The translations under genes and the position numbers were made by a program. DNA of 64,000 nucleotides, from assembly GCA_963846565.1 (NCBI GenBank), contig CAWJWL010000005.1, positions 372,001 to 436,000 of the forward strand. Reading direction: 5' to 3'. The notes beneath the pieces were generated by a model. That model ran no database searches. It worked only from the letters and a program-made list of their open reading frames with translations, and was not told where the DNA came from. Each line of letters begins with the position of its first letter. Positions within the stretch are counted from its first letter, which is position 1. The DNA is from WHSW01 sp963846565. GTDB lineage: Bacteria; Actinomycetota; Thermoleophilia; Solirubrobacterales; 70-9. Positions 50,418-59,607 of the stretch are shown piece after piece.

Positions 50418-51606
50418 GTCGGCGGCGCAGACTGCACGGTAGAGGCGCTCGAACTCGGCCGCGACGTCCTCGACCGGCTGCGATCGACCCCTTCGCGCGC
50501 CCTCGGAGGTCGCGGCGAAGAGCCGGGTGCTCCGTGAGCCGCTTGATCTGACCGGCGAGGGTGACGGCGTCCCCGGGCGGGAACATCAGCCCGAGCTCGC
50601 CGTCGCGGGTGACGTCGACGTAGGGATCGATCTGCGCCGCGACCGGGATCGTCTCGTTGGCGAGCGCCTTGCGGATCAGCCCGGGGGCGAAGCCCGGTCC
50701 GCCGGAGCAGGCGCACAGAACGTCGGCGCCCGCGATCAGCCGCTCGGCGCTCACCGTCCGCGGCCCAACCCGCACGGTCCGGTCGGCCAGTGTCCGCCCG
50801 AGCCTCAGCTCGGCGTCGTCGCCGATCCAGACCGCCGCCTCCCAACCCGGGACATCGGCGAGCCGTCGCAGGGCGCGGAGGAAGAGCCGCAGGGCGCCCC
50901 GCTCCTCGGTCGCGCAGTAGGCGATGCGAAGCGGTCGCTCCCCCTCGCCCGGGTCCGTGGGCCACCATGGATCCGCCGCGGAGGCCCCCGGCTCGATCAG
51001 CTCGTACTCGCCCGGAAAGAATCGCTCCCAGGAGCGCGTTGGTGGTCGGCGAGGACGACCGTGCGGGCGTCGAGGCGGCCGAAGAAGATCTCGATCAGCG
51101 GCCGCGCGACCTGGGTCGAGAGGATGCGCTCGGTCGGCTCATGGAAGCTGCCGACGTTGAGCGTCCACGAGTGGCGGAGCGCCGCCGATGAGAGGCTCGG
51201 TGCGAACGGGTCGTGGACGTGGACGAGGTCGAGATCGACGGCGGCGAGAAAGGATTCGAGCCGGCGGTTGACGTCGACCGGGAGCGGCGCGATGCGCGGC
51301 TTCGGCCCCCGCGGCATCGGGATCGCCGAGCCCATGGCGATCACCCTGCGGACCGCCCTCGCCGGCGGTCGCCCCGCGCCACGAGCCCTCGAACAGAGCC
51401 TCGGGCCGCTCCTTCGTCGCCTCGATCAGGCGTCGTGACTCGCGCTGCGCGACCCGGGAGTCCGACGGCGCGACGATCGCTACCCGGTGCCCGCGCTCGG
51501 CGAGCGCCCTCGCGAGGTGGCCGATGTCGTCGTTGACCTCATGCCCCGAGTCCCACGGGTGCGGCGTGACGTGAACGATCGACAGCCGCTCGTCGCTGGA
51601 ACCCAC
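50418..51606 (-). CDS. GT4-like glycosyltransferase (frame broken three times)
   Basis: The restored order is: 'RLSIVHVTPHPWDSGHEVND' and 'LARALAERGHRVAIVAPSD' (N-terminal GT-B domain), 'LDLVHVHDPFAPSLSSAALR' with 'TLNVGSFHEPTERILST', then 'GERPLRIAYCATEERGALRL', 'RLIAGADVLCACSGGPGFAP' and 'EFERLYRAVC'. The phosphate-binding Glu of GT4 is not clear ('GGPGFAP' instead of the usual SxxExxG). Breaks lie near 51360, 51035 and 50475. A GTG at 51606 starts the frame. It is likely a sugar or polyol transferase, perhaps acting with the PHP domain. Confidence 0.65.
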
Positions 51607-51655
51607 GGCGGCAGCATAGGCGAGGCCCCGCTCCGACTGACTCGCGATGCGTCGT

Positions 51656-51880
51656 TCACGGGATCGCGACCTCGCCGACCCGCCGAGCCTCGCACCGGTC
51701 CGCGACCCAGGGCGGAAGCAGCGCCAGGGCCACCTCCGGCGCTCTCGGCCTCGACCGTCCAGACGAGCATGTGCGCGTCGGCCTCGGGGGTGTCGCTGGC
51801 GCAGCAGCCGAGGGCGTGGCTGTGGCGCTACGAGATCCTCGCTCGCGCCGAGCTGGAGCTCGAGAGGGCTCGGACTGATC
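51656..51880 (-). other. Possible broken short coding segment
   Basis: The 281 nt between the GT start and the PadR stop contain two minus-strand fragments in different frames that read well together: 'ADAHMLVWTVEAE' and 'APEVALALLPPWVADRCEAR' ending 'RVGEVAIP'. They could be a small gene with one frame break. No start or ribosome binding site is clear and I do not recognise a family. Confidence 0.2.
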
Positions 51881-51887
51881 CGGCGGC

Positions 51888-52436
51888 TTACGAACCGCCC
51901 TCGATCTCAAGCTCGGCGATGACCTCCTGCGCCCACTCGCGGTGCGCATCGAGCAGCTTGCGGGGCAGACGATGACTGAGGGCGAGGTAGCGGGCGCGGT
52001 GGTCGACCTGCTCCCCGGCGGCCTCGATCTCGCCCAGCTCGGCCTCCAGCTCATCGATCTCCTCGATCAACCCGCGCAGGCTCTCGATCGTCGCCGCATC
52101 GTCGGTGAGGTCGGCCGCGAGCAGGCGCAGCGCCGGCTCGCTCTGCGTTCGGGGGTACGCCGCCGGCTCGGCGAGATACTCGCGCAGCGCCTTCACGCCC
52201 TGGTCGGTGAGCGAGTAGTGGGTCCGGGCCCGGGTCTTCCCGGGTCGCTTCTCTGAGGACAGGTAGCCGAGCTTCTCGAGCCGTTTCGGTTCCGAGTAGT
52301 ACTGGCTCTCAGCCGCGTGCCAGTACAGCCGCCCGCTCCGGCGCAGCATCGTCGCGATGTCGTGCGGGCCGGCTCCCTGCCGTCCAACCAGCGCCAGAAC
52401 CAGGAAGGAAGTTGGTGTCAACTTAATGCTTGACAA
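51888..52436 (-). CDS. PadR-family transcriptional regulator
   Basis: A 182-residue repressor-type protein. The winged helix has 'TPTSFLVLALVGRQGAGPHD', 'QYYSEPKRLEKLGYLSSEKR' and 'RTHYSLTDQGVKALREYL'. A long C-terminal helical region ('IEEIDELEAELGEIEAAGEQ') gives the dimer, as in PadR subgroup 2. The start is a TTG at 52436, adjacent to two tandem dyads and a promoter for the divergent SnoaL gene, so it probably represses both genes. The ligand is unknown; PadR proteins often sense phenolics or drugs. Confidence 0.87.
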   Translation of the reverse strand: MSSIKLTPTSFLVLALVGRQGAGPHDIATMLRRSGRLYWHAAESQYYSEPKRLEKLGYLSSEKRPGKTRARTHYSLTDQGVKALREYLAEPAAYPRTQSEPALRLLAADLTDDAATIESLRGLIEEIDELEAELGEIEAAGEQVDHRARYLALSHRLPRKLLDAHREWAQEVIAELEIEGGS

Positions 52437-52459
52437 AACTCTATTCTGTAGTTTATAAC
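52430..52459 (+). promoter_or_regulatory. Sigma70-type promoter for the SnoaL/FG-GAP operon
   Basis: TTGACA (52430-52435) and TATAAC (52454-52459) are separated by 18 bp in a locally AT-rich island within otherwise high-GC DNA. The start codon of the SnoaL-like gene is at 52507, about 40 nt from the expected transcript start. Confidence 0.65.
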
Positions 52460-52476
52460 TCTAATTCGTAGTTTAA
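52437..52476. promoter_or_regulatory. Tandem 20-bp operator repeats (AACT-N9-AGTT)
   Basis: Two adjacent 20-bp units, 16 of 20 identical, each contain the dyad AACT-N9-AGTT. The first unit fills the -35/-10 spacer of the SnoaL promoter and abuts the PadR start codon; the second follows the -10 box. This is the expected position of a PadR operator repressing both divergent genes. Confidence 0.6.
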
Positions 52477-52506
52477 GCGCCCAACGGGCGGAAGGGAGAA
52501 ACGACA

Positions 52507-52923
52507 ATGAATTCACCGGCCGAGACCGTGCAGGAGATGTACGCGGCCTTCGCGCGAGGCGAGATCGAGACGGTGCTCGAGCTGCTCGACGCGGACGTAG
52601 GCTGGCTGACCCCGACCCTGCCGTGGTCGCGCGGGAGCTACGAGGGCCGTGGCGCTGTGGCCGAGTATCTGGGGGCCTTCGCGGAGGCGCTCGACCTGGC
52701 GACATTGGAGCCGCAAGAGATGGTGGATAGCGGCGAGCGGGTCGTGGCGATGGGCCGGGAGAGCGGCACGTCGCGCGCCACCGGTCGCCGGTTCACGGTT
52801 CCGTTCGCGCACGCGATCACGGTCCGCGATGGACGAGTCGTCGAACTTCAGGGGTATCTCGACACGGCTCTGATCGCGGACACGTTCGCGGCCGACGGCG
52901 TCGCCTCGGACGTCGTCCGATGA
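52507..52923 (+). CDS. SnoaL/NTF2-like protein
   Basis: A 138-residue cone-fold protein. 'PAETVQEMYAAFARGEIETV' starts the fold, 'DADVGWLTPTLPWSRGSYEG' and 'FAHAITVRDGRVVELQGYLD' are typical. Function could be a small ligand-binding or isomerase role. Its promoter carries the tandem dyads beside the PadR gene, so it is likely the inducible target of that regulator. The start of the FG-GAP gene overlaps its stop by 4 nt. An AAGGGAG ribosome binding site precedes the ATG. Confidence 0.82.
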   Translation: MNSPAETVQEMYAAFARGEIETVLELLDADVGWLTPTLPWSRGSYEGRGAVAEYLGAFAEALDLATLEPQEMVDSGERVVAMGRESGTSRATGRRFTVPFAHAITVRDGRVVELQGYLDTALIADTFAADGVASDVVR

Positions 52924-54488
52924 GGCGGCTCACCGTCCTTGTTTGGGCTACGTTGGCGACGCTCGGCGTCGCGCCGGCGGCGGCCGCCGCCGAGGCACGC
53001 GTCGCCGCCGACTTCAACGGCGATGGACACGACGACCTCGCCGTCGGCGTCCCCGGCGAGGACCTCGGCACCGTCGCGGACGCGGGGGCGGTCAACGCCA
53101 TCTACGGCACGCGGCGCGGCCTTGCCCCCCTCGGCAACCAGTTTCTGCACCAGGATGCCGCGGACATTGGAGGAGCCGCGGAGACCCTCGACAACTTCGG
53201 CACCGCGCTCGCGGCGGGGGACTTCGATTTCGACGGCTACGACGACCTCGCCGTCGGGGTCCCCGGGGAGGATGTGATCGCCGTGCCCAATGACGAAGGC
53301 GCCGTCAACGTGCTCTACGGCTCGGCCTCCGGGCTATCGGGTGAGCGAGACCAGGTTTGGGTTCAGGGCGGTGGTGTCCTCGACACGCCGGAGCCGCATG
53401 ACCACTTCGGTCAGACGCTCGCGGCTGGCAACTTCAATCTGAGCGGGCCCGATGACCTCGCGATCGGCGTTCCGGACGAGGGCTTCGGGTCAGCGATTCG
53501 CGTTGGAGCCGTCAACGTGCTCTACGGGTCGGCCGCCAACGGGCTTGGCGCCGGCAACGACCAACTCTGGCACCAGAGCAACCCTGGTATCGACGACGAC
53601 GCGGAGGCCAATGATCGTTTCGGGGCGTCGCTGGCGACCGGCGATTTCGATGGAGGTGGCAGCGACGATCTCGCCGTCGGAGTGCCGCTCGAGGACCTCG
53701 ACGGGCTGATCGACGCTGGAGCGGTGACGGTTATCGACGGCTCCGCCCTCGGACTCGCCGGGACCCTGTCGGAGGACTTATGGAGCCAGGACCGTCCCGG
53801 GGTCGCCGAGGTCACCGAGCAGCAGGATCGATACGGCTCCCGGCTCGCCAGCGGTGACTTCGACGCCAGCGGCCAGGACGACCTCGTGATCGGTGCGCCC
53901 GAAGGCGTCGGACAGGTCAGCCTCGGCGGAATGGCAAACGTCCTCTATGGCTCCAGCTCCGGCCTCAGCGCGGCCGGCGATCAACTCTGGCACCAGGACG
54001 CTTCAGGGATCGCCGATCGGGCCGAGAACGGAGATGCCTTCGCGGACTCGCTCGTAACGGCGGACCTCAATGGCGACGGCTGGGACGATCTCGCGCTTGG
54101 GGTGCCGGTTGAGCGGCTCGGGGCGAGCGCCCTCGCCGGCTGCATCCACATTATCTACGGCTCGGCAGCGCGTCTGAGGGCGAGCGGCAGCCGTCTCTGG
54201 CACCAGGACTCGGTGGGGATCGCCGATGCGGTCGAGGAGGGAGACGGCTTCGGCGCCATGCTGACCAGTGGGGATTTCGACGGCAACGGCCAGGACGACC
54301 TCGGCGTCGGGGTCCTGCGCGAGTCCTTCGATGCCGCCGGGGTCAGCGAGCCCGGAGCAGTTCACACGCTCTACGGCTCCCTATCCGGGGCAAACGGTGC
54401 CCGCGACCGCCTCTGGCACCAGGATATCCCCGGGGTCGCGGATGCGGCCGAGGCGTTCGACTGGTTCGGCTCCGGGCTTCCCCAGTGA
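52920..54488 (+). CDS. Exported FG-GAP repeat beta-propeller protein
   Basis: A 522-residue secreted protein. After a signal peptide ('LVWATLATLGVAPAAAAAEA') come seven FG-GAP repeats, each with a Ca2+-loop-like 'DFNGDGHDDLAVGVPG' pattern (other forms 'DFDFDGYDDLAVG', 'DFDGGGSDDLAVG', 'DLNGDGWDDLALG'). Seven blades make a full integrin-alpha-like propeller. The 'LYGS' and 'LWHQD' motifs separate blades. It probably binds surface ligands or polymers. ATGA overlap couples it to the SnoaL gene. Confidence 0.87.
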   Translation: MRRLTVLVWATLATLGVAPAAAAAEARVAADFNGDGHDDLAVGVPGEDLGTVADAGAVNAIYGTRRGLAPLGNQFLHQDAADIGGAAETLDNFGTALAAGDFDFDGYDDLAVGVPGEDVIAVPNDEGAVNVLYGSASGLSGERDQVWVQGGGVLDTPEPHDHFGQTLAAGNFNLSGPDDLAIGVPDEGFGSAIRVGAVNVLYGSAANGLGAGNDQLWHQSNPGIDDDAEANDRFGASLATGDFDGGGSDDLAVGVPLEDLDGLIDAGAVTVIDGSALGLAGTLSEDLWSQDRPGVAEVTEQQDRYGSRLASGDFDASGQDDLVIGAPEGVGQVSLGGMANVLYGSSSGLSAAGDQLWHQDASGIADRAENGDAFADSLVTADLNGDGWDDLALGVPVERLGASALAGCIHIIYGSAARLRASGSRLWHQDSVGIADAVEEGDGFGAMLTSGDFDGNGQDDLGVGVLRESFDAAGVSEPGAVHTLYGSLSGANGARDRLWHQDIPGVADAAEAFDWFGSGLPQ

Positions 54489-54543
54489 GGAGGGTGCGAC
54501 GTCGCAGCACCGGGCTCCGAACTAGCGTTAGGTTAGCTCTGCC

Positions 54544-57401
54544 GTGCCGGAATCGGCAGCGGACACGAGGACGGCCGCATTGCTCGAGCGCGATCGCGAA
54601 CTGGAGCGGATCGATGATGCGCTCCTAGCCGCTCGCGAAGGCACGGGAGCGCTCCTGATCATCGAGGGGGCGGCCGGGATCGGCAAGACCGCGCTGACTC
54701 TCGCCGCGCAACGGCGCGCGCGTGAAATGAAGATCGAAGTGGCGGCAGCTCGTGGCTCGGAGCTCGAACGCGAGCTCGCCTTCGGAGTCGTCCGTCAGTT
54801 GCTCGAGCCGCACGTCGCGGGCGCCGATCAGAGCGAGCGGAGCGAACTCTTCTGGGGCGCGGCCGCACTCGCCGAACCGCTGTTCTCACCGGTACCGGCG
54901 CCAGCCGGTACTTCGGAGGCCGATCAGACACTGACCGTTCTCCACGGCCTCTACTGGCTGTGCGCGAACCTCGCCCAGCGAAGTCCCCTGCTCCTCTCCG
55001 TCGACGACGCCCACTGGTCGGATTTGGCGTCGCTGCGCTTCATCGCTTACCTCGGCGCGCGTCTCGAGGGGATGCCCGTAACGCTCGCGGTCGCGGCGCG
55101 CCCAGCCGAAACCGCGGCGGACGCGGAGCTCCTCGGACGACTGACCCGCGACCCCCTCGCGACCGCGATCGCCCCACAGCCGCTCAGCGTCGAGGGCGTC
55201 GCCGCGCTGATCGCCGCCGAAGGTGACCGCGAACCCGAGCCGGCGTTTGCCGATGCCTGCCTCCGCGCCACCGGCGGCGTCCCACTTCTCGTACGCGAGT
55301 TGAGTCGAGAACTCCGCGACCAGGGGGTGGAGCCGACGACGGCGTCGGCCTCACTCGTGGAGCAGATCGGTCCGCAGACGGTCGCCCACTACGTCGTCGG
55401 GCGCGTTCGCCGTCTTTCGCCCGAGGCCGAAACGATCGCCCGCGTGGTTGCGGTCCTCGGGGCCGACGCCGACGTCCGTCGGGTGATCCGCCTGGCCGGG
55501 ATCGACGACGAGGCCGGGGCGCTCGCCTCCTTGGACGGGCTCGCCCTGGCGGGCGTTCTCTCCTACGCGAGACCGATCGAGTTCACCCATCCGGTCGTCC
55601 GGGCCGCGATCTATGGCGAGATCGGCCCGGAGAGCGAAGCGCGCTACACGCGCGAGCGGCCGCGATTCTCTCCGACGAGCGGACCGAGGAGGAACGGATT
55701 GCGAGCCACCTGCTCGCCGCCGCGCCTGCCGGCGACGAGCGCGTGGTCGACCTGCTCCGCCGCACCGCACGAGCCGCACACGCCCGTGGCGCACCAGCCT
55801 CAGCCGCTGCGTACCTCGCGCGGGCGCTCGCCGAGCCGCCCGATCCCGCCAGGCGTGGGGAGGCGCTGGGCGAGCTGGGCTTCGCAGAGCTTCACTCGGG
55901 ACGGCCCGAGCGGGCAAGCGAGTACCTGCGCGAGGCCTACCGGCTGGCCGAGCCGGGCGGCGAACGAGCGCGGCTTGCGCAGATCCTCGGTGGATCCCTG
56001 CGACTGCTGTGGCGTCATCAGGAAGCCTCCGACGTCATCCGATTGGCGCTCCAAGAGCTTGCGCCGGAGGAGGATCTCGCGCTCGCCTTGCGAGCGGAGC
56101 TCGTCTTGGTTGAGTGCCTGGAACCGACCGCGTATCGCGACGCTGGCGGGGTACCGGAACGCCTTGCCCAGGTGCCCACGGGCCGGTCGCCGGGGGTTGC
56201 GAAGTATCTTGCTGCGCTGACTGTAGACGGCGCCCTGCGGATGGGCGCGACGGCCGCCGAGACGCGTGAGCTCGCGGAGGCGTCGCGCGAAGCGGGAATC
56301 GTCGACGACCTCCGCCACGGCGGCAGCCTCTGGATCAACGCGGTCGCGCCGCTCACGATCGCGGAGGGCTACGAGCTTGCCGAGCGCATGCTCGCTGAGG
56401 CGTTCGAGGCCGCGCGGGAGCAGGCCTCGATGGTCGCGACGGCGCGCGTGTACGTGACCCGGTCATTTCTGCGCCAGCGCCAAGGGACATTGGACGAAGC
56501 CCGGGCCGACGCAGATGCGGCCCTCGCGACCGCCGGCGAGGTTGGATTCGTATTCTCGATGCTCTCACTCGCCGTCGTGGTCGAAATCCATCACGAGCGC
56601 GGCGATCTCGATGCCGCCCGCGCCGCACTCGAGCAGGCGGGGATGGCGGGCGAGATCCCGGACACCTTCCTCCACAACTGGCTGCTGCGTCCCCGAGGCC
56701 TGATCCGCCTCGCCGCGGGTCAGACGGACCTCGCGATCGCCGATTTCGAGGAGCTCGGCCGCCGCCTCGAACTTCGCAAGCACCTCAACCCTGCGGTCTA
56801 TGGGCAACGCTCTGCGCTCGCCCTGGCCCTACTGCGGGACGGCGATGGCAGTCGCGCTCGGCGAATCGCCGAGGAGGAGGTCGACATCGCCCGCACCTGG
56901 GGCGCGCCGGCGGCCCTCGGCGGTTCGCTGCGAACGCTCGGTCTCTGTCGCGGCGAGGAGGGAATCGAGCAACTGCGCGAGAGCGTGCGGCTGCTCGAGT
57001 TCTCGGGCGCACAACTGTCCTACGCCCGCTCCCTGGTGGAACTCGGGGCCGCCCTGCGCCGAGCCCGCCAACGGACAGACGCCCGGGAGCCACTTCGCAC
57101 GGGATTGGAACTGGCCCACAGATGCGGGGCCCCAGTGCTGCTCGAACAGGCGCGCGAGGAGCTTCTGGCGACCGGGGCGCGGCCGCGCCGCATCGTGCGT
57201 ACCGGAGTCGATGCGTTGACGCCGAGCGAACTCCGCGTGGCGCGATTGGCCGCCGAGGGAAACACGAACCGTGAGATCGCGCAGACACTGTTCGTAACCC
57301 AGCGAACGATTGAGACTCACCTGACCCATGTCTTCCAGAAGCTCGAAATCACATCTCGGGGCGAGGTCGCGGCCCGGTTGAACGCGCCCCGGGGCGAATG
57401 A
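54544..57401 (+). CDS. LuxR-family ATPase regulator (LAL/MalT-like), frame broken once
   Basis: The restored product is about 952 residues. The AAA ATPase has 'LLIIEGAAGIGKTAL' (Walker A about residues 42-49) and 'LLLSVDDAHWSDLASLRFIA' (Walker B). A long TPR-like helical region follows, and the C-terminal HTH is 'LTPSELRVARLAAEGNTNRE' with 'VTQRTIETHLTHVFQKLEI'. After 'IYGEIGPESEARYTRE' the frame shifts near 55650 and resumes as 'AAILSDERTEEERIASHLLA'. A missing G in a G/C run fits. GTG start. It likely activates the downstream lactonase operon or surface genes in response to an unknown signal. Confidence 0.82.
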
Positions 57402-57440
57402 TCCTTCGGTAGCGCCCCAAAAGTTAGGGGGGTGGCCACG

Positions 57441-57488
57441 ATGCGAAGCCTCGCCGGCTTGGCGACGCTCGCGGCATGGGCGAACTGA
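57441..57488 (+). CDS. Possible 15-aa leader ORF overlapping the lactonase start
   Basis: An ATG 7 nt after a G6-T-GG run opens a 15-codon frame (MRSLAGLATLAAWAN) whose stop lies 10 nt inside the lactonase gene. The lactonase ATG has no clear ribosome binding site, so reinitiation from this ORF is possible. Confidence 0.25.
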   Translation: MRSLAGLATLAAWAN

Positions 57489-58303
57489 GAGTGCATCCCA
57501 TCAAGACAGGCCGGCTCACCGGCAACGAGACCTTCCTTCGCGGCGAGGGATGGGCGTCGCTACTTCGTCGCCGCCGGGACTATGAGTTTCCCGCCTACTG
57601 CTTCGTGGTCGAGCACCCGGAAGGGCTGATCGCGATCGATACCGGAATCGGCTCATCGGCTCGCTCGCCGCGCCCATGGGCCCAGCGCCGATTCGTTCCC
57701 GACCCTGAGCCCGGAACCGGGGCTGCCGCGGGGATGCGAGCGATCGGCCTCGATCCCGCCGACGTTCGCCTCGTCATCCTCACGCACCTCGATTGGGACC
57801 ATGCCGGCGGGCTCGCCGACTTTCCCCGTGCCCAGGTGATCGTCCACCGGGCCGAGCACGAGTTCGCGGCGAGCCTCTTCGGTCGCAAGCGGTTCGAGCC
57901 CGAGCTCTGGCCGGAGGCGTTCGAACCGACGGTCTACGACCTCGACGATGACCCGTATGGCCCGTTCCCACAAAGCAAGGTCCTGACCGAGGACGGGGCG
58001 GTGCGAGTCGTTCCCATCCCGGGCCATACCCCCGGCCAAGTCGGTGTGATCGTCCGCCGGGGCGACCTGCGGATCTTCTTCGTCGCCGATCACATGCTGC
58101 GCCAGGACTGGTTCCTCGAGGACTATGCGAGCGACCGGCTCCTCGGCCTCGGCGTCTTCTTTCCCGCCCTCGCTCGCAAGACGAGCCGGCGCATCCACGC
58201 ACTCATCCAGGATGTGCCGACGGTGCTGATCCCGTCCCACGATGCCGACGCTCCCAAACGACTCACTGCGCTGTCGTCGTCCGACACAGTCGTGGCGGCA
58301 TGA
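57476..58303 (+). CDS. N-acyl-homoserine-lactonase-like MBL-fold protein
   Basis: The 275-residue enzyme has the MBL site 'ILTHLDWDHAGGLADF' (HxDxDH at about 104-109), 'IPGHTPGQVGVIV' (His), 'FFVADHMLRQD' (Asp) and 'LIPSHDADAPKRL' (His). The N-terminal 'AYCFVVEHPEGLIAIDTGIG' matches AttM/AiiA-type lactonases. The first His of HxHxDH is replaced by Asp in the second position, so the site is slightly altered. It probably opens a lactone ring; AHLs or other lactones are candidates. Overlaps the next gene by 4 nt. Confidence 0.75.
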   Translation: MGELRVHPIKTGRLTGNETFLRGEGWASLLRRRRDYEFPAYCFVVEHPEGLIAIDTGIGSSARSPRPWAQRRFVPDPEPGTGAAAGMRAIGLDPADVRLVILTHLDWDHAGGLADFPRAQVIVHRAEHEFAASLFGRKRFEPELWPEAFEPTVYDLDDDPYGPFPQSKVLTEDGAVRVVPIPGHTPGQVGVIVRRGDLRIFFVADHMLRQDWFLEDYASDRLLGLGVFFPALARKTSRRIHALIQDVPTVLIPSHDADAPKRLTALSSSDTVVAA

Positions 58304-59607
58304 ACTGCCCGACCCGCACCGCGGAGCGTGTCGACGTCGCGATCGTCGGCGCCAGCCTTGCCGGGTGCGCCGCTGCCACCCTGCTCGGCCGGGCCGGTGT
58401 ACGAGTCGCGTTGATCGACAAGCACGCGGGCCAGGACGCGTACAAGCGGCTTTGCGGCCACTACATCCAGGCCAGTGCGCGACCGGTGATCGACCGCCTC
58501 GGCCTGCGCGGCGCGATCGAAGCCGCAGGCGGCGTCCGCAACGGCGTCGACATGTGGACCCGCTGGGGCTTGATTGCCGACCCCGTGCCGCTGGTTGGGC
58601 GGCCCCACGGTTACAGCATCCGGCGCTCGAAGCTCGACCCGCTCATCCGCCGCGCCGCACTCGAGACCTCCGAAGTGGAGTACAGCCCCGGCCTGGAATG
58701 CGTCGGGCTGCGCGGCGATGAAGGGGGCATCAGTGGCATCGACGTGCGCGATCGCAGCGGGCACGTCGCACAAATCAATGCGCGCCTCGTCATTGGTGCT
58801 GACGGGCGCGACTCGAGCGTGGCGCGGCTGGCGGGCGCGAGCGAGCAACGGGCCACGAACGCCCGCTTCTGCTACATGGCCTACTTCACCGGCGTCGGTC
58901 TACCACCGGAATCGAACGGCCGTTTCTGGATACTCGACCCGGACGTCGCCATCGCCTCGCCGAACGACGACGGGTACACGGTGCTCGCTGCGTTCGTCCA
59001 CAAGCGCGACCTGCCCGAGTTCCGCACCGACCGCGCCGGCGCGCTACGTCGGCTCTTCGGAAGGCTTCCGGACGGCCCCAATCTCGACGTGGCCGAGCAG
59101 GCCGGGAAGATGCTTGGCTACACGGACTACGGGCTCATACTCCGCCAGCCGGCGCCGCGTCCTGGGGTGGCGCTGATCGGCGACGCCGGGCTGACGTCGG
59201 ATCCGCTCATGGCGATCGGATGCGGGTGGGCGCTTCAATCCGCCGCCTGGCTCGCGGACGCGGTGGTGCCCGCCCTGGCCGGCGCCGAACCACTCCACCG
59301 CGGACTGAGTCGCTACCGGCGCCTGCGGCGCCGTCGGCTCGAACCCCACCACCGGATGCTGGTCGCGGACGCCCGCGGAGTGAAGCTGAACCCGATCCAG
59401 CGACTGCTCTTCTCGTCAGCCGCTCGCGATCAGCGAATGGCCGAGCTCGTCCACCGCTACGCAGCGCGCTCGATTCCGCCCCACAAGCTGCTTGCTCCCC
59501 GCGCACTTGCTCGCGGTCAGTTGCGCACCCAATCCCGATCGCAACCCGCATCCATTGGAGGATCGACGATGCCCAAACACCGGCCCGCATCTCACTCGGC
59601 GCGATGA
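58300..59607 (+). CDS. FAD-dependent monooxygenase-like oxidoreductase
   Basis: A 435-residue PHBH-fold flavoprotein. 'VAIVGASLAGCAAATLLGRA' is the GxGxxG region, 'LVIGADGRDSSVARLAG' the DG motif, and 'GVALIGDAGLTSDPLMAIGC' the GD motif for FAD. The middle domain binds substrate. It resembles aromatic hydroxylases and halogenase-type enzymes, but the substrate is not shown. Overlaps both neighbours by 4 nt, so it forms an operon with the lactonase and the exported protein. The last 25 residues are a low-complexity tail with no family match. Confidence 0.8.
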   Translation: MNCPTRTAERVDVAIVGASLAGCAAATLLGRAGVRVALIDKHAGQDAYKRLCGHYIQASARPVIDRLGLRGAIEAAGGVRNGVDMWTRWGLIADPVPLVGRPHGYSIRRSKLDPLIRRAALETSEVEYSPGLECVGLRGDEGGISGIDVRDRSGHVAQINARLVIGADGRDSSVARLAGASEQRATNARFCYMAYFTGVGLPPESNGRFWILDPDVAIASPNDDGYTVLAAFVHKRDLPEFRTDRAGALRRLFGRLPDGPNLDVAEQAGKMLGYTDYGLILRQPAPRPGVALIGDAGLTSDPLMAIGCGWALQSAAWLADAVVPALAGAEPLHRGLSRYRRLRRRRLEPHHRMLVADARGVKLNPIQRLLFSSAARDQRMAELVHRYAARSIPPHKLLAPRALARGQLRTQSRSQPASIGGSTMPKHRPASHSAR

